Assembly: GCA_937891015.1 (NCBI GenBank) | Contig: CALAPY010000058.1 | Span: 36,726-100,725 of the forward strand | DNA length: 64,000 bases | Source of the DNA: UBA2108 sp002713215 | Lineage (GTDB): Bacteria; Bacteroidota; Bacteroidia; Flavobacteriales_G; Salibacteraceae | Direction of reading: 5' to 3' | Part shown: piece by piece, positions 54,535-62,741 of the stretch | How positions within the stretch are numbered: position 1 is the first letter of the stretch | Layout: each line of letters starts with the position of its first letter | The notes under the pieces: generated by a model | What the model saw: only the letters and a program-made list of their open reading frames with translations | What the model was told of the DNA's origin: nothing | Database searches by the model: none | Position numbers and translations under genes: made by a program

Positions 54535-55416
54535 TTAGTTCAGGTATCCAAATCGCTTCAATTGATCGGGTTTATTTCTCCAGTCTTTATTCACTTTGAT
54601 ATAAAGTTTTAAGAAGACTTTCTTACCCAAAAAGGATTCCATGTCTTTTCTTGCTTCCGAACCTACTCGTTTCAATCCCAGTCCTTTGTGACCAATTAGT
54701 ATTCCTTTTTGGCTTTCCCGTTCCACATAGATTTCGGCCCGAATTCGGGTAATATCTTCTTCGTCTTTAAACTCTGTAATTTCTACTTCGCAGGAGTAGG
54801 GGATTTCCTTTTTGTAATGGATAAATATTTTTTCCCGGATTATTTCTGACATAAAAAACCGCATGGGCTTGTCCGTCATTTCTTCTTTGGGAAAATACTC
54901 AGGTGATTCAGGCAAGTTCGATTTAATGCTATCCAATACCGAAGCTACGTTTGCTCCATGCAATGCGGATATTGGGATAATTTCTGCCATGGGAAACTTT
55001 TCCTGCCAGAAAGTTATTTTTTCTTCCACGGTATCCTGGTCCGAGAGGTCAATTTTGTTGAGAACCAGAATAATTGGAACATGCATTTGTTGAATCTTCT
55101 CAAAAATGGCATCGTCTTTCAACGATTTTTCTCCAACCTCCATCACCAGTAGGAGAACGTCGGCATCGCTCAGCGATCGTTCTACAAACTGCATCATTCC
55201 TTCATGCATTTTGTAGGCCGGATTCAATATTCCAGGTGTATCAGAGTAAACAATTTGAAAATCTTCACCCGAAACAATACCCTGAATTCTATGACGGGTG
55301 GTTTGAGCTTTGGAGGTAATGATCGACAGTTTTTCTCCAACCAGTTGATTCATAAGGGTTGACTTCCCTACGTTTGGATTGCCAATGATATTTACAAAAC
55401 CTGCCCGATGCGCCAT
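54535..55416 (-). CDS. era: Ribosome-assembly GTPase Era
   Basis: 293 residues: G1 GNPNVGKST, switch/G3 DTPG, G4 NKID, and a C-terminal KH domain (GHKGLGLKRVGSEARKDME) that binds the 3' end of 16S rRNA. Length is normal. It lies 57 bp upstream of der and is probably co-transcribed. Confidence 0.97.
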   Translation of the reverse strand: MAHRAGFVNIIGNPNVGKSTLMNQLVGEKLSIITSKAQTTRHRIQGIVSGEDFQIVYSDTPGILNPAYKMHEGMMQFVERSLSDADVLLLVMEVGEKSLKDDAIFEKIQQMHVPIILVLNKIDLSDQDTVEEKITFWQEKFPMAEIIPISALHGANVASVLDSIKSNLPESPEYFPKEEMTDKPMRFFMSEIIREKIFIHYKKEIPYSCEVEITEFKDEEDITRIRAEIYVERESQKGILIGHKGLGLKRVGSEARKDMESFLGKKVFLKLYIKVNKDWRNKPDQLKRFGYLN

Positions 55417-55442
55417 TGAATTTATTTAGAATTTTTAAGGCA

Positions 55443-55450
55443 CAAAAGTA
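55443..55450 (-). promoter_or_regulatory. era -7 promoter box
   Basis: TACTTTTG on the minus strand, 26 bp before the era ATG. It is only 10 bp from the divergent tRNA promoter box, so the two promoters share the same DNA. Confidence 0.55.
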
Positions 55451-55460
55451 AGGAATGATC

Positions 55461-55468
55461 TATATTTG
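55461..55468 (+). promoter_or_regulatory. tRNA-fMet -7 promoter box
   Basis: TATATTTG, 25 bp upstream of the tRNA 5' end. Confidence 0.55.
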
Positions 55469-55493
55469 CAGCCCCAATAACCAAAAGACATAT

Positions 55494-55566
<73 letters not shown>

Positions 55567-55570
55567 CTAG

Positions 55571-55598
55571 AAAAGACAAGACTTTGAGCTTGTCTTTT
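55571..55598 (+). terminator. tRNA-fMet terminator
   Basis: Perfect 10-bp inverted repeat (AAAAGACAAG, 55571-55580, with CTTGTCTTTT, 55589-55598) followed by more T, directly after the tRNA. Confidence 0.85.
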
Positions 55599-55614
55599 TT
55601 ATTTCCAGAAAAAT

Positions 55615-55633
55615 GGGGCAACCTAGGGGCAAC
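55615..55633. repeat. GGGGCAAC direct repeat next to the tRNA
   Basis: GGGGCAAC occurs at 55615-55622 and 55626-55633, 3 bp apart. It sits at the junction between core genome and accessory DNA. It may be part of an attachment site or chance. Confidence 0.3.
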
Positions 55634-55764
55634 AAATTAGGTTTATCGAATTCACTCTTATGACTAACAAGTATGTAATTGAGTCGCACAACCTATGAAG
55701 AAGGTTTATTAAAACGTACCTTATAAGCACAAGCTTGGTTTTCAGTAATTTATAGATTTGAATT

Positions 55765-55796
55765 AAAAACCCGATTCATTTTTTGATCGGGTTTTG
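55765..55796 (-). terminator. Terminator after the transposase gene
   Basis: Inverted repeat AAAACCCGAT / ATCGGGTTTT with a 10-nt loop and T-rich flanks on both strands. It lies about 85 bp past the transposase stop and is probably bidirectional. Confidence 0.75.
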
Positions 55797-55879
55797 TTTT
55801 ATCCAGATTTCAACTATTTCAAAGTTCAGTTGTAAGATGAAAACTTTCGTTTTCCTTCTTTTATTCAGGTTAAGTATTT

Positions 55880-57151
55880 CTAGTTGCACTTTTTGCAAGT
55901 GTTTATTCGGTTATAAGCTATTCTTACTTTTCTAGCTTCCAATCTACTTTCTCTAAGTTGGTTCTGATTTATTGGTTGATTGGTCAATATTTCTTCAGGG
56001 GTATTTCCTTCTAAACTTCCATGGGGACGGATGGTGTTGTAATTGTTTATCGAAAAAGCAATGTTATCTTTAAGTGCATTAAGATTTGGACTTTCCAGCA
56101 GATAGAGATACCGATTCTTTACGATCTTGTTTAATGCCTCAACCATTGAATTTGAAAAATCAATGTCTTTACCTGCAATCAATCGTTTTATTCTATCTGC
56201 GTGTTTTCCAACTAGGTTATTCACATCGTGGTTAATATTTTCTCGGCCACCGTCTACCAAGAGAATCATTCTATTTGGCTGATATTGACTCAATGCATTG
56301 GCAAGTATTTTTTTGAGGGTTGATCCTCTTTTCTTGTTTTCCAGTTTCCAACCTAAAATGTACCTCGAATAATTATCCATTAACAAATGCAGATAGTATT
56401 TGTTTCCGTTCAATGGAATTTCAGTAACATCGGTATGCCAAATTTCATGAACCTGATTGGCTCGAATACCAACTTTTTGTGGAGGTTTTTTGAATAGAGG
56501 TCTTTTGATTCCTAATAAGTGGACATACCTATAAAAAGTTGATAAGTGAATATTTACCTGATTGGTTCTGGCAGCGTAATAAGCAATGCTTTTTATGGGC
56601 CAGAATTTAAACTCTTCACAAGTAAGGAGTTTTTTTATCTTAAGAATCTCCGGTTTACTAAGTTGGTTGGGATATACTTTGTTACACAATTCAAAAAAAC
56701 TGAATTCGCACTTTACTTTGGTTTGAATTAACCAATGGTAATAGGTAGTGGAAGAAATACCTATCATCTTTATAGCCTTTTTAATTCCAATTGCTGGACT
56801 TACTTTTTGGACAACATCCAATAATTCTTCTTTCGATTCCAGAAATACCTTCTTTAAGGTTTTATGACTATGGATTATTTTCCGGCAAACTCCAATGATT
56901 TTCAAGTAGGCTTTAAAGTTTTTCTGTTGTTCTATGTTGTTGGCGTATTGCTGTAACAATTCAAGTTGTTGGTTAGCAACTTTATTCAACTCAAATCCTT
57001 CATATTTCTCTGCCGATTCCTCCTTCCACCGTCGAATGTTACTTCTATGAATACCAGCCGATAATTGAGAATCAATTAATTTATCCAGGCCTAATCGATA
57101 AAGGTGTTTTACCGAAGTATCGTAGCTTTTTCTAATGGGTATTGATTGCAC
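55880..57151 (-). CDS. DDE-type integrase/transposase (rve family)
   Basis: 423 residues in one frame. An N-terminal helical DNA-binding part (HRSNIRRWKEE) is followed by an rve catalytic core with the acidic triad Asp241 (HTDVTE), Asp300 (LLVDGG) and Glu338 (SNSMVEALNK). The C-terminus has IRPHGSLEGNTPEEIL, typical of IS3/IS481-like enzymes, and ends in a CKKC pair. The reading frame is intact and could be active. No clear terminal inverted repeats are visible to define the element's ends. Confidence 0.85.
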   Translation of the reverse strand: MQSIPIRKSYDTSVKHLYRLGLDKLIDSQLSAGIHRSNIRRWKEESAEKYEGFELNKVANQQLELLQQYANNIEQQKNFKAYLKIIGVCRKIIHSHKTLKKVFLESKEELLDVVQKVSPAIGIKKAIKMIGISSTTYYHWLIQTKVKCEFSFFELCNKVYPNQLSKPEILKIKKLLTCEEFKFWPIKSIAYYAARTNQVNIHLSTFYRYVHLLGIKRPLFKKPPQKVGIRANQVHEIWHTDVTEIPLNGNKYYLHLLMDNYSRYILGWKLENKKRGSTLKKILANALSQYQPNRMILLVDGGRENINHDVNNLVGKHADRIKRLIAGKDIDFSNSMVEALNKIVKNRYLYLLESPNLNALKDNIAFSINNYNTIRPHGSLEGNTPEEILTNQPINQNQLRESRLEARKVRIAYNRINTCKKCN

Positions 57152-57184
57152 TGAACAAAAAGAAACCCCTTTTCTGAATTTTTT

Positions 57185-57202
57185 CTACGTGCTAACACGT
57201 AG
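57185..57202. repeat. Perfect inverted repeat upstream of the transposase
   Basis: CTACGTG (57185-57191), CTAA, CACGTAG (57196-57202), 34 bp before the transposase start, followed on the plus strand by TTTTAT. It may be a leader hairpin, a binding site for the transposase, or a terminator for something to its left. Confidence 0.5.
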
Positions 57203-57320
57203 TTTTATCTGCATATTGAAACTTACTTTTACCAATCGCAAATTGATGTGAATGAAACTGAGAAAGATTGTTCTGAATCAAGAACAAATCAAGTTCTTTG
57301 AAATAAAATGTTTGATTTCA

Positions 57321-57334
57321 GGTCTAAGTAATCC
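57321..57334 (+). repeat. Direct repeat A flanking the Rhs cassette
   Basis: GGTCTAAGTAATCC, identical to 59292-59305. It lies 46 bp before the Rhs ORF, with loosely similar AT-rich DNA before both copies. Confidence 0.6.
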
Positions 57335-57380
57335 TAAGGAATAGTACTTTTAATTCCGATAAATTGGATTCGTTATTTCG

Positions 57381-58421
57381 TTGAATTATAACTATATCAG
57401 GTCTTTGGAAAGTTTCAGGAAAAAAGAAATTTCCTGGACTGATTACTACCCCTATGGAATGAACAAACCAGGAAGACAATTGAACCCAACAGATTACAAG
57501 TTTGGGTTTAATGGAATGGAAAAAGATAATGAAACTCAGGGCACAGGAAACACCTATAATTTTGGGGCAAGGTTGTATAATAGTCGGTTAGGAAGATGGA
57601 TGAAAGTTGATCCTTTAGCAATGAAATACCCCTACCTTTCACCTTATCATTCGATGGCAAATAATCCGATTCTGTATGTTGATCCAGATGGGATGAAAAA
57701 TGTAATTTATATCCACATCGATAAAGATATTGCGAAGAAATATGGAGTGAAAGTGGAAGATATTAAGAATGAGATTCGCGAGGCGATATTTGAATGTAGT
57801 CCTTTAGGTATGACTCATGGGATTGTTTTTGTTGAAGAAATAATGGAGAAGGAATATCTAGATCCATCAGACGCTTCGGCTTCTATTTCGGATTTAGTAG
57901 ACCTAAGAGAGAAATTTCCAGGTCGTTATAATGCGACTGGGTGGGGTAGTACTCCAACAGAAGAAAGTTCACCTGCCGGAGTTTCTGTAGAGAATACTTC
58001 ACAAGCTAGCAAAGAAAATGACGCAGCTACAATTGCTTGGACACTACTTCATGAGGTAATTCATCGATTAACACAAAATGCTGGCAAGGATGGAGAGCTT
58101 AGTCATGAGAACATTAAAGAAGATGGAAGTATAAACCGAAACAATATGATTAGTGGTAGGTTCAATAATTACATTGAAGATAAGTCGACCGATGAATTAA
58201 TAGATGATGGATTTTATAATTTAACACCTGCACGGATGAATGCAATTAATGAGGTGGTAGAACCTGGTGCTCCTAAGGACAATGCTTCGGAAAGGAAAAG
58301 TGAAGCAACGTGTAATACAAATTGCAATCAGCTTGAAACAAGGTCCACGTATATGGATAGGAAATATAGTAAAACCACTGGTGATAAGCAGGGTAATTCA
58401 ACTACCAAAAGAGGTGAATAA
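57381..58421 (+). CDS. 5'-truncated Rhs core fragment with metallopeptidase-like toxin tip
   Basis: 346 residues. Residues 18-104 match only the very end of the RHS repeat-associated core (TDYYPYGMNKPGRQ, NGMEKDNE, FGARLYNSRLGRWMKVDPLA, then NPILYVDPDG). The thousands of residues of YD repeats expected upstream are missing, and a stop lies just before the TTG start. The variable tip after residue 105 contains HEVIH (224-228), a zinc-peptidase HExxH motif, with a possible third ligand at His242. It looks like an orphan polymorphic-toxin tip. The following lipoprotein starts 10 bp later. Confidence 0.75.
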   Translation: MNYNYIRSLESFRKKEISWTDYYPYGMNKPGRQLNPTDYKFGFNGMEKDNETQGTGNTYNFGARLYNSRLGRWMKVDPLAMKYPYLSPYHSMANNPILYVDPDGMKNVIYIHIDKDIAKKYGVKVEDIKNEIREAIFECSPLGMTHGIVFVEEIMEKEYLDPSDASASISDLVDLREKFPGRYNATGWGSTPTEESSPAGVSVENTSQASKENDAATIAWTLLHEVIHRLTQNAGKDGELSHENIKEDGSINRNNMISGRFNNYIEDKSTDELIDDGFYNLTPARMNAINEVVEPGAPKDNASERKSEATCNTNCNQLETRSTYMDRKYSKTTGDKQGNSTTKRGE

Positions 58422-58431
58422 AATGTAAGTT

Positions 58432-59250
58432 ATGATGTCAATAAGACTGTTAGTGATTTTTATGATCTTCATTCTCACTGGATGTGGGAGTAAGAAGTCA
58501 AAACTTGAGGTTAGTCAGGATAATTATAAGAACATGATTCTGAGTGTTGCGCTTGCTTATCCGTTCATAGACAATGAAATAAATGAAATGAAATTGTCTT
58601 CAAAAGGAGATTCCACATATTTCGGTAAGATAGTTACTCCGTATAAATCTATAGTAAATAGCGACTTGCATATTAAAGTTAATTACCATCGTTGGTCATC
58701 TGACCCAGAGCATTTTTATCCGGCTAAATTGATATACATTAACACTAGTAATGACTTTAAATATACTTTTCCCTTTGTCGATGAGAATTATATTCATAAT
58801 ACAAATTATTGTTCTAGAGGAGATTCGTTGAAAAACGGTGGTTGCGATTTTATTTCTTTTGGGGAACAATATTTTCCTGCTTATTCCAGTATCGAATATA
58901 ATCTCAATTACGTGTTAAGAAGATGTCCAGAATTGAAATCAACAGAAAAATTACAACAGTTTATTAATCTATTGTTTCGAGATGTCTTGGAAATGGAGCC
59001 GATTCTATCAGAAACGGATTTGGACGACTTTAATGAGCTTGATCAATTTGCTGGGAAATGTACGGAAATGTATTTTCAAAAAAACCTTGACCTTGTTTCT
59101 GAGTCAATTGCCTCAAATACTAAAAGTAATGAGCTTTTTTTTAAACCAGTTGAGGGAATGAATGGAATTTGGTACGTTGATTTTAATGACCCTAACCGTA
59201 TTAAAGTATCAATGATTAATCGTTTCTGTTATTCTATTGTTTCGTTTTAG
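58432..59250 (+). CDS. Lipoprotein, candidate immunity protein for the Rhs tip
   Basis: 272 residues with lipobox LTGC. The mature part is acidic and aromatic-rich, with cysteines in NTNYCSRGDS, GGCDF, RRCPE and AGKCTE. I do not recognise a family. The position 10 bp behind the Rhs tip and lipid anchoring (facing the periplasm) fit an immunity protein against a peptidase toxin acting there, but that is inference from context only. ATG at 58432 or 58435. Confidence 0.6.
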   Translation: MMSIRLLVIFMIFILTGCGSKKSKLEVSQDNYKNMILSVALAYPFIDNEINEMKLSSKGDSTYFGKIVTPYKSIVNSDLHIKVNYHRWSSDPEHFYPAKLIYINTSNDFKYTFPFVDENYIHNTNYCSRGDSLKNGGCDFISFGEQYFPAYSSIEYNLNYVLRRCPELKSTEKLQQFINLLFRDVLEMEPILSETDLDDFNELDQFAGKCTEMYFQKNLDLVSESIASNTKSNELFFKPVEGMNGIWYVDFNDPNRIKVSMINRFCYSIVSF

Positions 59251-59291
59251 GTAGTGTTTACTCTTCAACTCCAAATTAAATGAAATATTGT

Positions 59292-59305
59292 GGTCTAAGT
59301 AATCC
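59292..59305 (+). repeat. Direct repeat B flanking the Rhs cassette
   Basis: GGTCTAAGTAATCC, second copy of the 14-bp repeat at 57321-57334, 41 bp after the lipoprotein stop. A second shared string, AATAGTACTT, follows both copies at different distances. Confidence 0.6.
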
Positions 59306-59433
59306 AGAGAGGTGATATCTTTAAAACGCGCATAAAGAGAATATTATTTCTTTGGATTTCAATTATAATAGTACTTCTGGCAAATTTCTAAATTCGGAAA
59401 AAACAACCACCAACACAAAAAAGTGAGACTTAC

Positions 59434-60273
59434 CTAATTCAAGGTTAAAACCTTAACATCCGGAAATTGGGCACTAAAGAAGCCATATCCCCCTTTTACA
59501 TTACCAGATACATTCGCGGGTTCCGTTATAAAAGGTACTGCCTGAGCACTTTTTTTCAGTTGGTTCAAATACTGATAATGTTCCATGGAAATATTGGATA
59601 AAGCTATAGCCAGTGTGTCCCGTGACCAATTGCGTAGCGTTACCTCACCGTTGGTGGGCTCATTGTTAGAAATCAGAACCGATTGCGAATTCAAGAACTC
59701 TAATTCGGTAAACCCGTTAAATCCGCCTTCATCACTCACTTGAGAATAAAAGTTTAGGACATACCAATTATCTTCACCAATCGGATCATTAATTGAATAA
59801 TCAATGGTAAGATCTCGTTCTTCATTTCGTTGCGTAATTTGATAGGCAATTCCACCGAGACTTACCTGAGGTTTCACATGAGTAACGGCATTGGCACTTA
59901 GACCTGTTTCGGAATCGTATACTTCTAGCGTCAATTCAGTTTCCTTAGGCAGGGTTTCCAACTCAATCATATAAACTCCTGGTGTTATTTCGTTAAGCCT
60001 TTTGGATTGATCCAGATACTTGAGATGAACTTCGGCATTTGCAACCAACAAATCCTGAAGAACCGCTAGTGATTGTGCACCCTGCTCACTGCTGATTTGG
60101 CGGTTTTCTAACGCACTAAAACTTTTGGTAATTAACACAGAAATGCCAACTCCGGGAATGTATTGGGAAGATATTACCAACTTTTGCGGAGCTGGTTCAA
60201 CGGATATAGGTATGGGATCCGGTAAACAGGAAACTACGGACAAAAAGACTACTATGAAAACGACTACTCTCAA
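59434..60273 (-). CDS. DUF4249 lipoprotein
   Basis: 279 residues with lipobox VVSC (Cys16). It has the DUF4249 opening PAPQKLVISSQYIPGVGISVLITKS-like pattern and later ELTLEVYD and WYVLNFYSQV strands. These proteins are almost always encoded next to a TonB receptor in Bacteroidota and probably act as its surface-exposed partner. It overlaps the receptor gene by 4 bp (ATGA). Confidence 0.85.
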   Translation of the reverse strand: MRVVVFIVVFLSVVSCLPDPIPISVEPAPQKLVISSQYIPGVGISVLITKSFSALENRQISSEQGAQSLAVLQDLLVANAEVHLKYLDQSKRLNEITPGVYMIELETLPKETELTLEVYDSETGLSANAVTHVKPQVSLGGIAYQITQRNEERDLTIDYSINDPIGEDNWYVLNFYSQVSDEGGFNGFTELEFLNSQSVLISNNEPTNGEVTLRNWSRDTLAIALSNISMEHYQYLNQLKKSAQAVPFITEPANVSGNVKGGYGFFSAQFPDVKVLTLN

Positions 60274-62567
60274 TTGAAATTAAAGTTATAGGACACGGAA
60301 GGTAAAAACCCAAAAAGTCCCGGTTGTGTATACTGAAGCCCATTGGGGCCTTCTTGAATAATTATAGAATTCGGTTGAGCTTGATTGTATACATTATAAG
60401 CACCAATGTGCCATTCACCATTCCATTTACCGTTGAATTTAGGTTTTGATTTAATGACCAGGTTTACGTCTAGTCGGTGAGTAGGACTTAAGGCAACAGA
60501 ATTTCGTCCACCGTAAATGGGGATAATTTGAACGCCACTATTCGAGGCGTTAGGCAGGACATAGTTTCCGGTTTGGGGAGTGAAACGACTTCCCGTGGAA
60601 TAGACCCATATGGCAGAAAACGAAATTCGTTTGGTAAGTGCATAGTTCAGAGTTAGTGAGAGATCGTGTCGTCGGTCGTAACGGGCATAAAATTTTTGGC
60701 CGTTGTTAAGTTCGTCGAACTGTCGTGTCGACCAGGACAGGGTATAGGCCAGCCAGCCACTGAGTTTTTTAGCCTTCCGTTTCGCCAAAAACTCCAACCC
60801 ATAGGAGTTTCCTTTACCTTGAACAAGCTCATTTTCAAATTCATTGTTGAGAAACAGATTGGCTCCTTCGCGGTATTCGATCACGTTGTCCATCCATTTG
60901 TAGTAACCTTCCAGCGTAAAGGTGGTCTTTAAGCCCGGGGCATATTGTTCGTAACCCAAAGCAATTTGATCGGATTTCTGAGGTACAACGCGGTTAGTAA
61001 CCGGATACCACATGTCCGTAGGTAAGGCAATAGCAGAGCTTGAAACCCGGTGCAAATACTGATTCATTCGCGAATAGCTCAACTTTACGCTTGATTCAGT
61101 AGATAAGGTGTATTTGGCACTCAGTCGAGGTTCAAGCCCCCAGTAGGTTTTATTTTTAACAAAGGCGCTGGAAATTCTAAGTCCTGGCTTTACCGTCAAA
61201 AGTGAGTTAAACAGTTGATATTCCATTCCTCCATAAAGTGCCGCCTCCTGAAAGGCGAGTGCTTCACCGCTCCCACTTTTTACAAAATCCGTTACCTGCC
61301 CCTTAGAATTGATAACGTTTGGTTTAAATTCATGATGAATAATTTCAACACCTGAATTCCAAAAGGTATTCCGATTCAGGAAGTATTTATATTCCGTTTT
61401 TAGACCATAGTCCTTAATAGAAGAATTTACTTTGAGTCCGTCAGATTCAAAGCTACCACTTACGTTGTAATCGAAATTGGTATTGTAGACGTAGGTGTTT
61501 AGTGACGACTTTGTGTTGAACAGGTGCTGCCAGCGAAGGCTATTTACCCAATTGGTTTTATCAAAGCCAAAATTTCCGCCTGGTCCTCCTCGGGTTGCCG
61601 GTTGCCTCATTATATCTCTACCGTAATAGGTTGTATAATACAAGTTGTCCTTTCTTCCTACCTTCGCTTTTATTTTGGCATTCAAGTCATAGAAATAGTA
61701 TGGAATTTGAATGTTAGCAATTTTTGCAACCTGGTCAATATAGGTTCTTCGTCCTGAAACCGTTAAAAACACTTTGTCTTTTACAATGGGTGCATCGATT
61801 GTGAGTCTACTGGATAGCAGGCCAATTCCACCACGCGCATGAACCTTATTGTCATCAGCGCTTCTCATTTTAATGTCGAGAATGGAAGATAACCGGCCTC
61901 CATATTTCGCAGGGAAACCACCTTTGATCATTTCAATTTCGTCGACGGCATCAATATTAAATACGCTGTAAAAGCCAAATAAATGACCGAACTCGTAAAT
62001 GGGAGCCTGGTCCATTAGAACCAAATTTTGATCGGCATTACCACCTCTTACAAACATTCCCACGGTTCCTTCCACGCCACCTGAAATACCGGGAAGGAGT
62101 TGTACGGCTTTTATAATATCAACTTCTCCACCAATGGCAGGGAGGTATCTAATGTCTTTCATTTCGAGCCTGACGGTACTCATTTGAGTTCGATGTACAT
62201 CCAAAGAGTCCTTGTTCTTTTGTGCGATAATTTGAACTTCCTGAAAAGCTTTTGGTTTTAATATGAAATTAAAATAGGGAAGAGGGGAACTCGTACTTAC
62301 CTTCCATTTGACGGGTTCATAGCCTGAAAAAGAAGCTATTACCGTTATGGAATCCTGAAATTTGGATAGGTCAATATCAAAGGCAAACTCTCCCTTTTCA
62401 TTGGAGTATGCTCCTCTGTTAGAACCCTCAATTAAAATAGTTGCATAAGGCAAAGTCGATTTTTCACTAAAGGATTCAACCTTTCCTTTAACCGTAGCTT
62501 TCTGACCAAAAGTGTCAAGCGTAAAGATAAACGCAAGTATTCCAAACAGGATGATAAATCGTGCCAT
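60270..62567 (-). CDS. TonB-dependent outer-membrane receptor
   Basis: 765 residues. A signal peptide (ending DTFGQ), then a carboxypeptidase-like regulatory beta-sandwich (about 24-108, ATVKGKVESFSEKSTLPYAT), a plug domain with GGVEGTVGMFVRGGNADQN and ILDIKMRSAD, and a large beta-barrel to the C-terminal aromatic residue (SVSYNFNFN). It takes up a substrate across the outer membrane using TonB energy. The substrate is unknown; the partner DUF4249 lipoprotein follows. Not a SusCD pair. Confidence 0.93.
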   Translation of the reverse strand: MARFIILFGILAFIFTLDTFGQKATVKGKVESFSEKSTLPYATILIEGSNRGAYSNEKGEFAFDIDLSKFQDSITVIASFSGYEPVKWKVSTSSPLPYFNFILKPKAFQEVQIIAQKNKDSLDVHRTQMSTVRLEMKDIRYLPAIGGEVDIIKAVQLLPGISGGVEGTVGMFVRGGNADQNLVLMDQAPIYEFGHLFGFYSVFNIDAVDEIEMIKGGFPAKYGGRLSSILDIKMRSADDNKVHARGGIGLLSSRLTIDAPIVKDKVFLTVSGRRTYIDQVAKIANIQIPYYFYDLNAKIKAKVGRKDNLYYTTYYGRDIMRQPATRGGPGGNFGFDKTNWVNSLRWQHLFNTKSSLNTYVYNTNFDYNVSGSFESDGLKVNSSIKDYGLKTEYKYFLNRNTFWNSGVEIIHHEFKPNVINSKGQVTDFVKSGSGEALAFQEAALYGGMEYQLFNSLLTVKPGLRISSAFVKNKTYWGLEPRLSAKYTLSTESSVKLSYSRMNQYLHRVSSSAIALPTDMWYPVTNRVVPQKSDQIALGYEQYAPGLKTTFTLEGYYKWMDNVIEYREGANLFLNNEFENELVQGKGNSYGLEFLAKRKAKKLSGWLAYTLSWSTRQFDELNNGQKFYARYDRRHDLSLTLNYALTKRISFSAIWVYSTGSRFTPQTGNYVLPNASNSGVQIIPIYGGRNSVALSPTHRLDVNLVIKSKPKFNGKWNGEWHIGAYNVYNQAQPNSIIIQEGPNGLQYTQPGLFGFLPSVSYNFNFN

Positions 62568-62741
62568 AAAGCATTCATTAACCTTGTATTTTTATTTCTA
62601 TTGTACAAGAAATGTTAAAGTTAATATCGAATGATTGAATGGTAAAGTGTTATCGAAAAAACGTCATCTGGTGGCTGTTAAAGTTGTATAAATCAAGTTG
62701 TCTATCGAAGATTTTGGATTTGTGCCAGTTTGGGTGGGAAT

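Larger units (their letters stand above)
55599..55879. other. Gene-free junction between tRNA and transposase
   Basis: About 280 bp with no credible ORF. It holds the GGGGCAAC repeat and the terminator at 55765-55796. I see no integrase gene. Confidence 0.4.
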
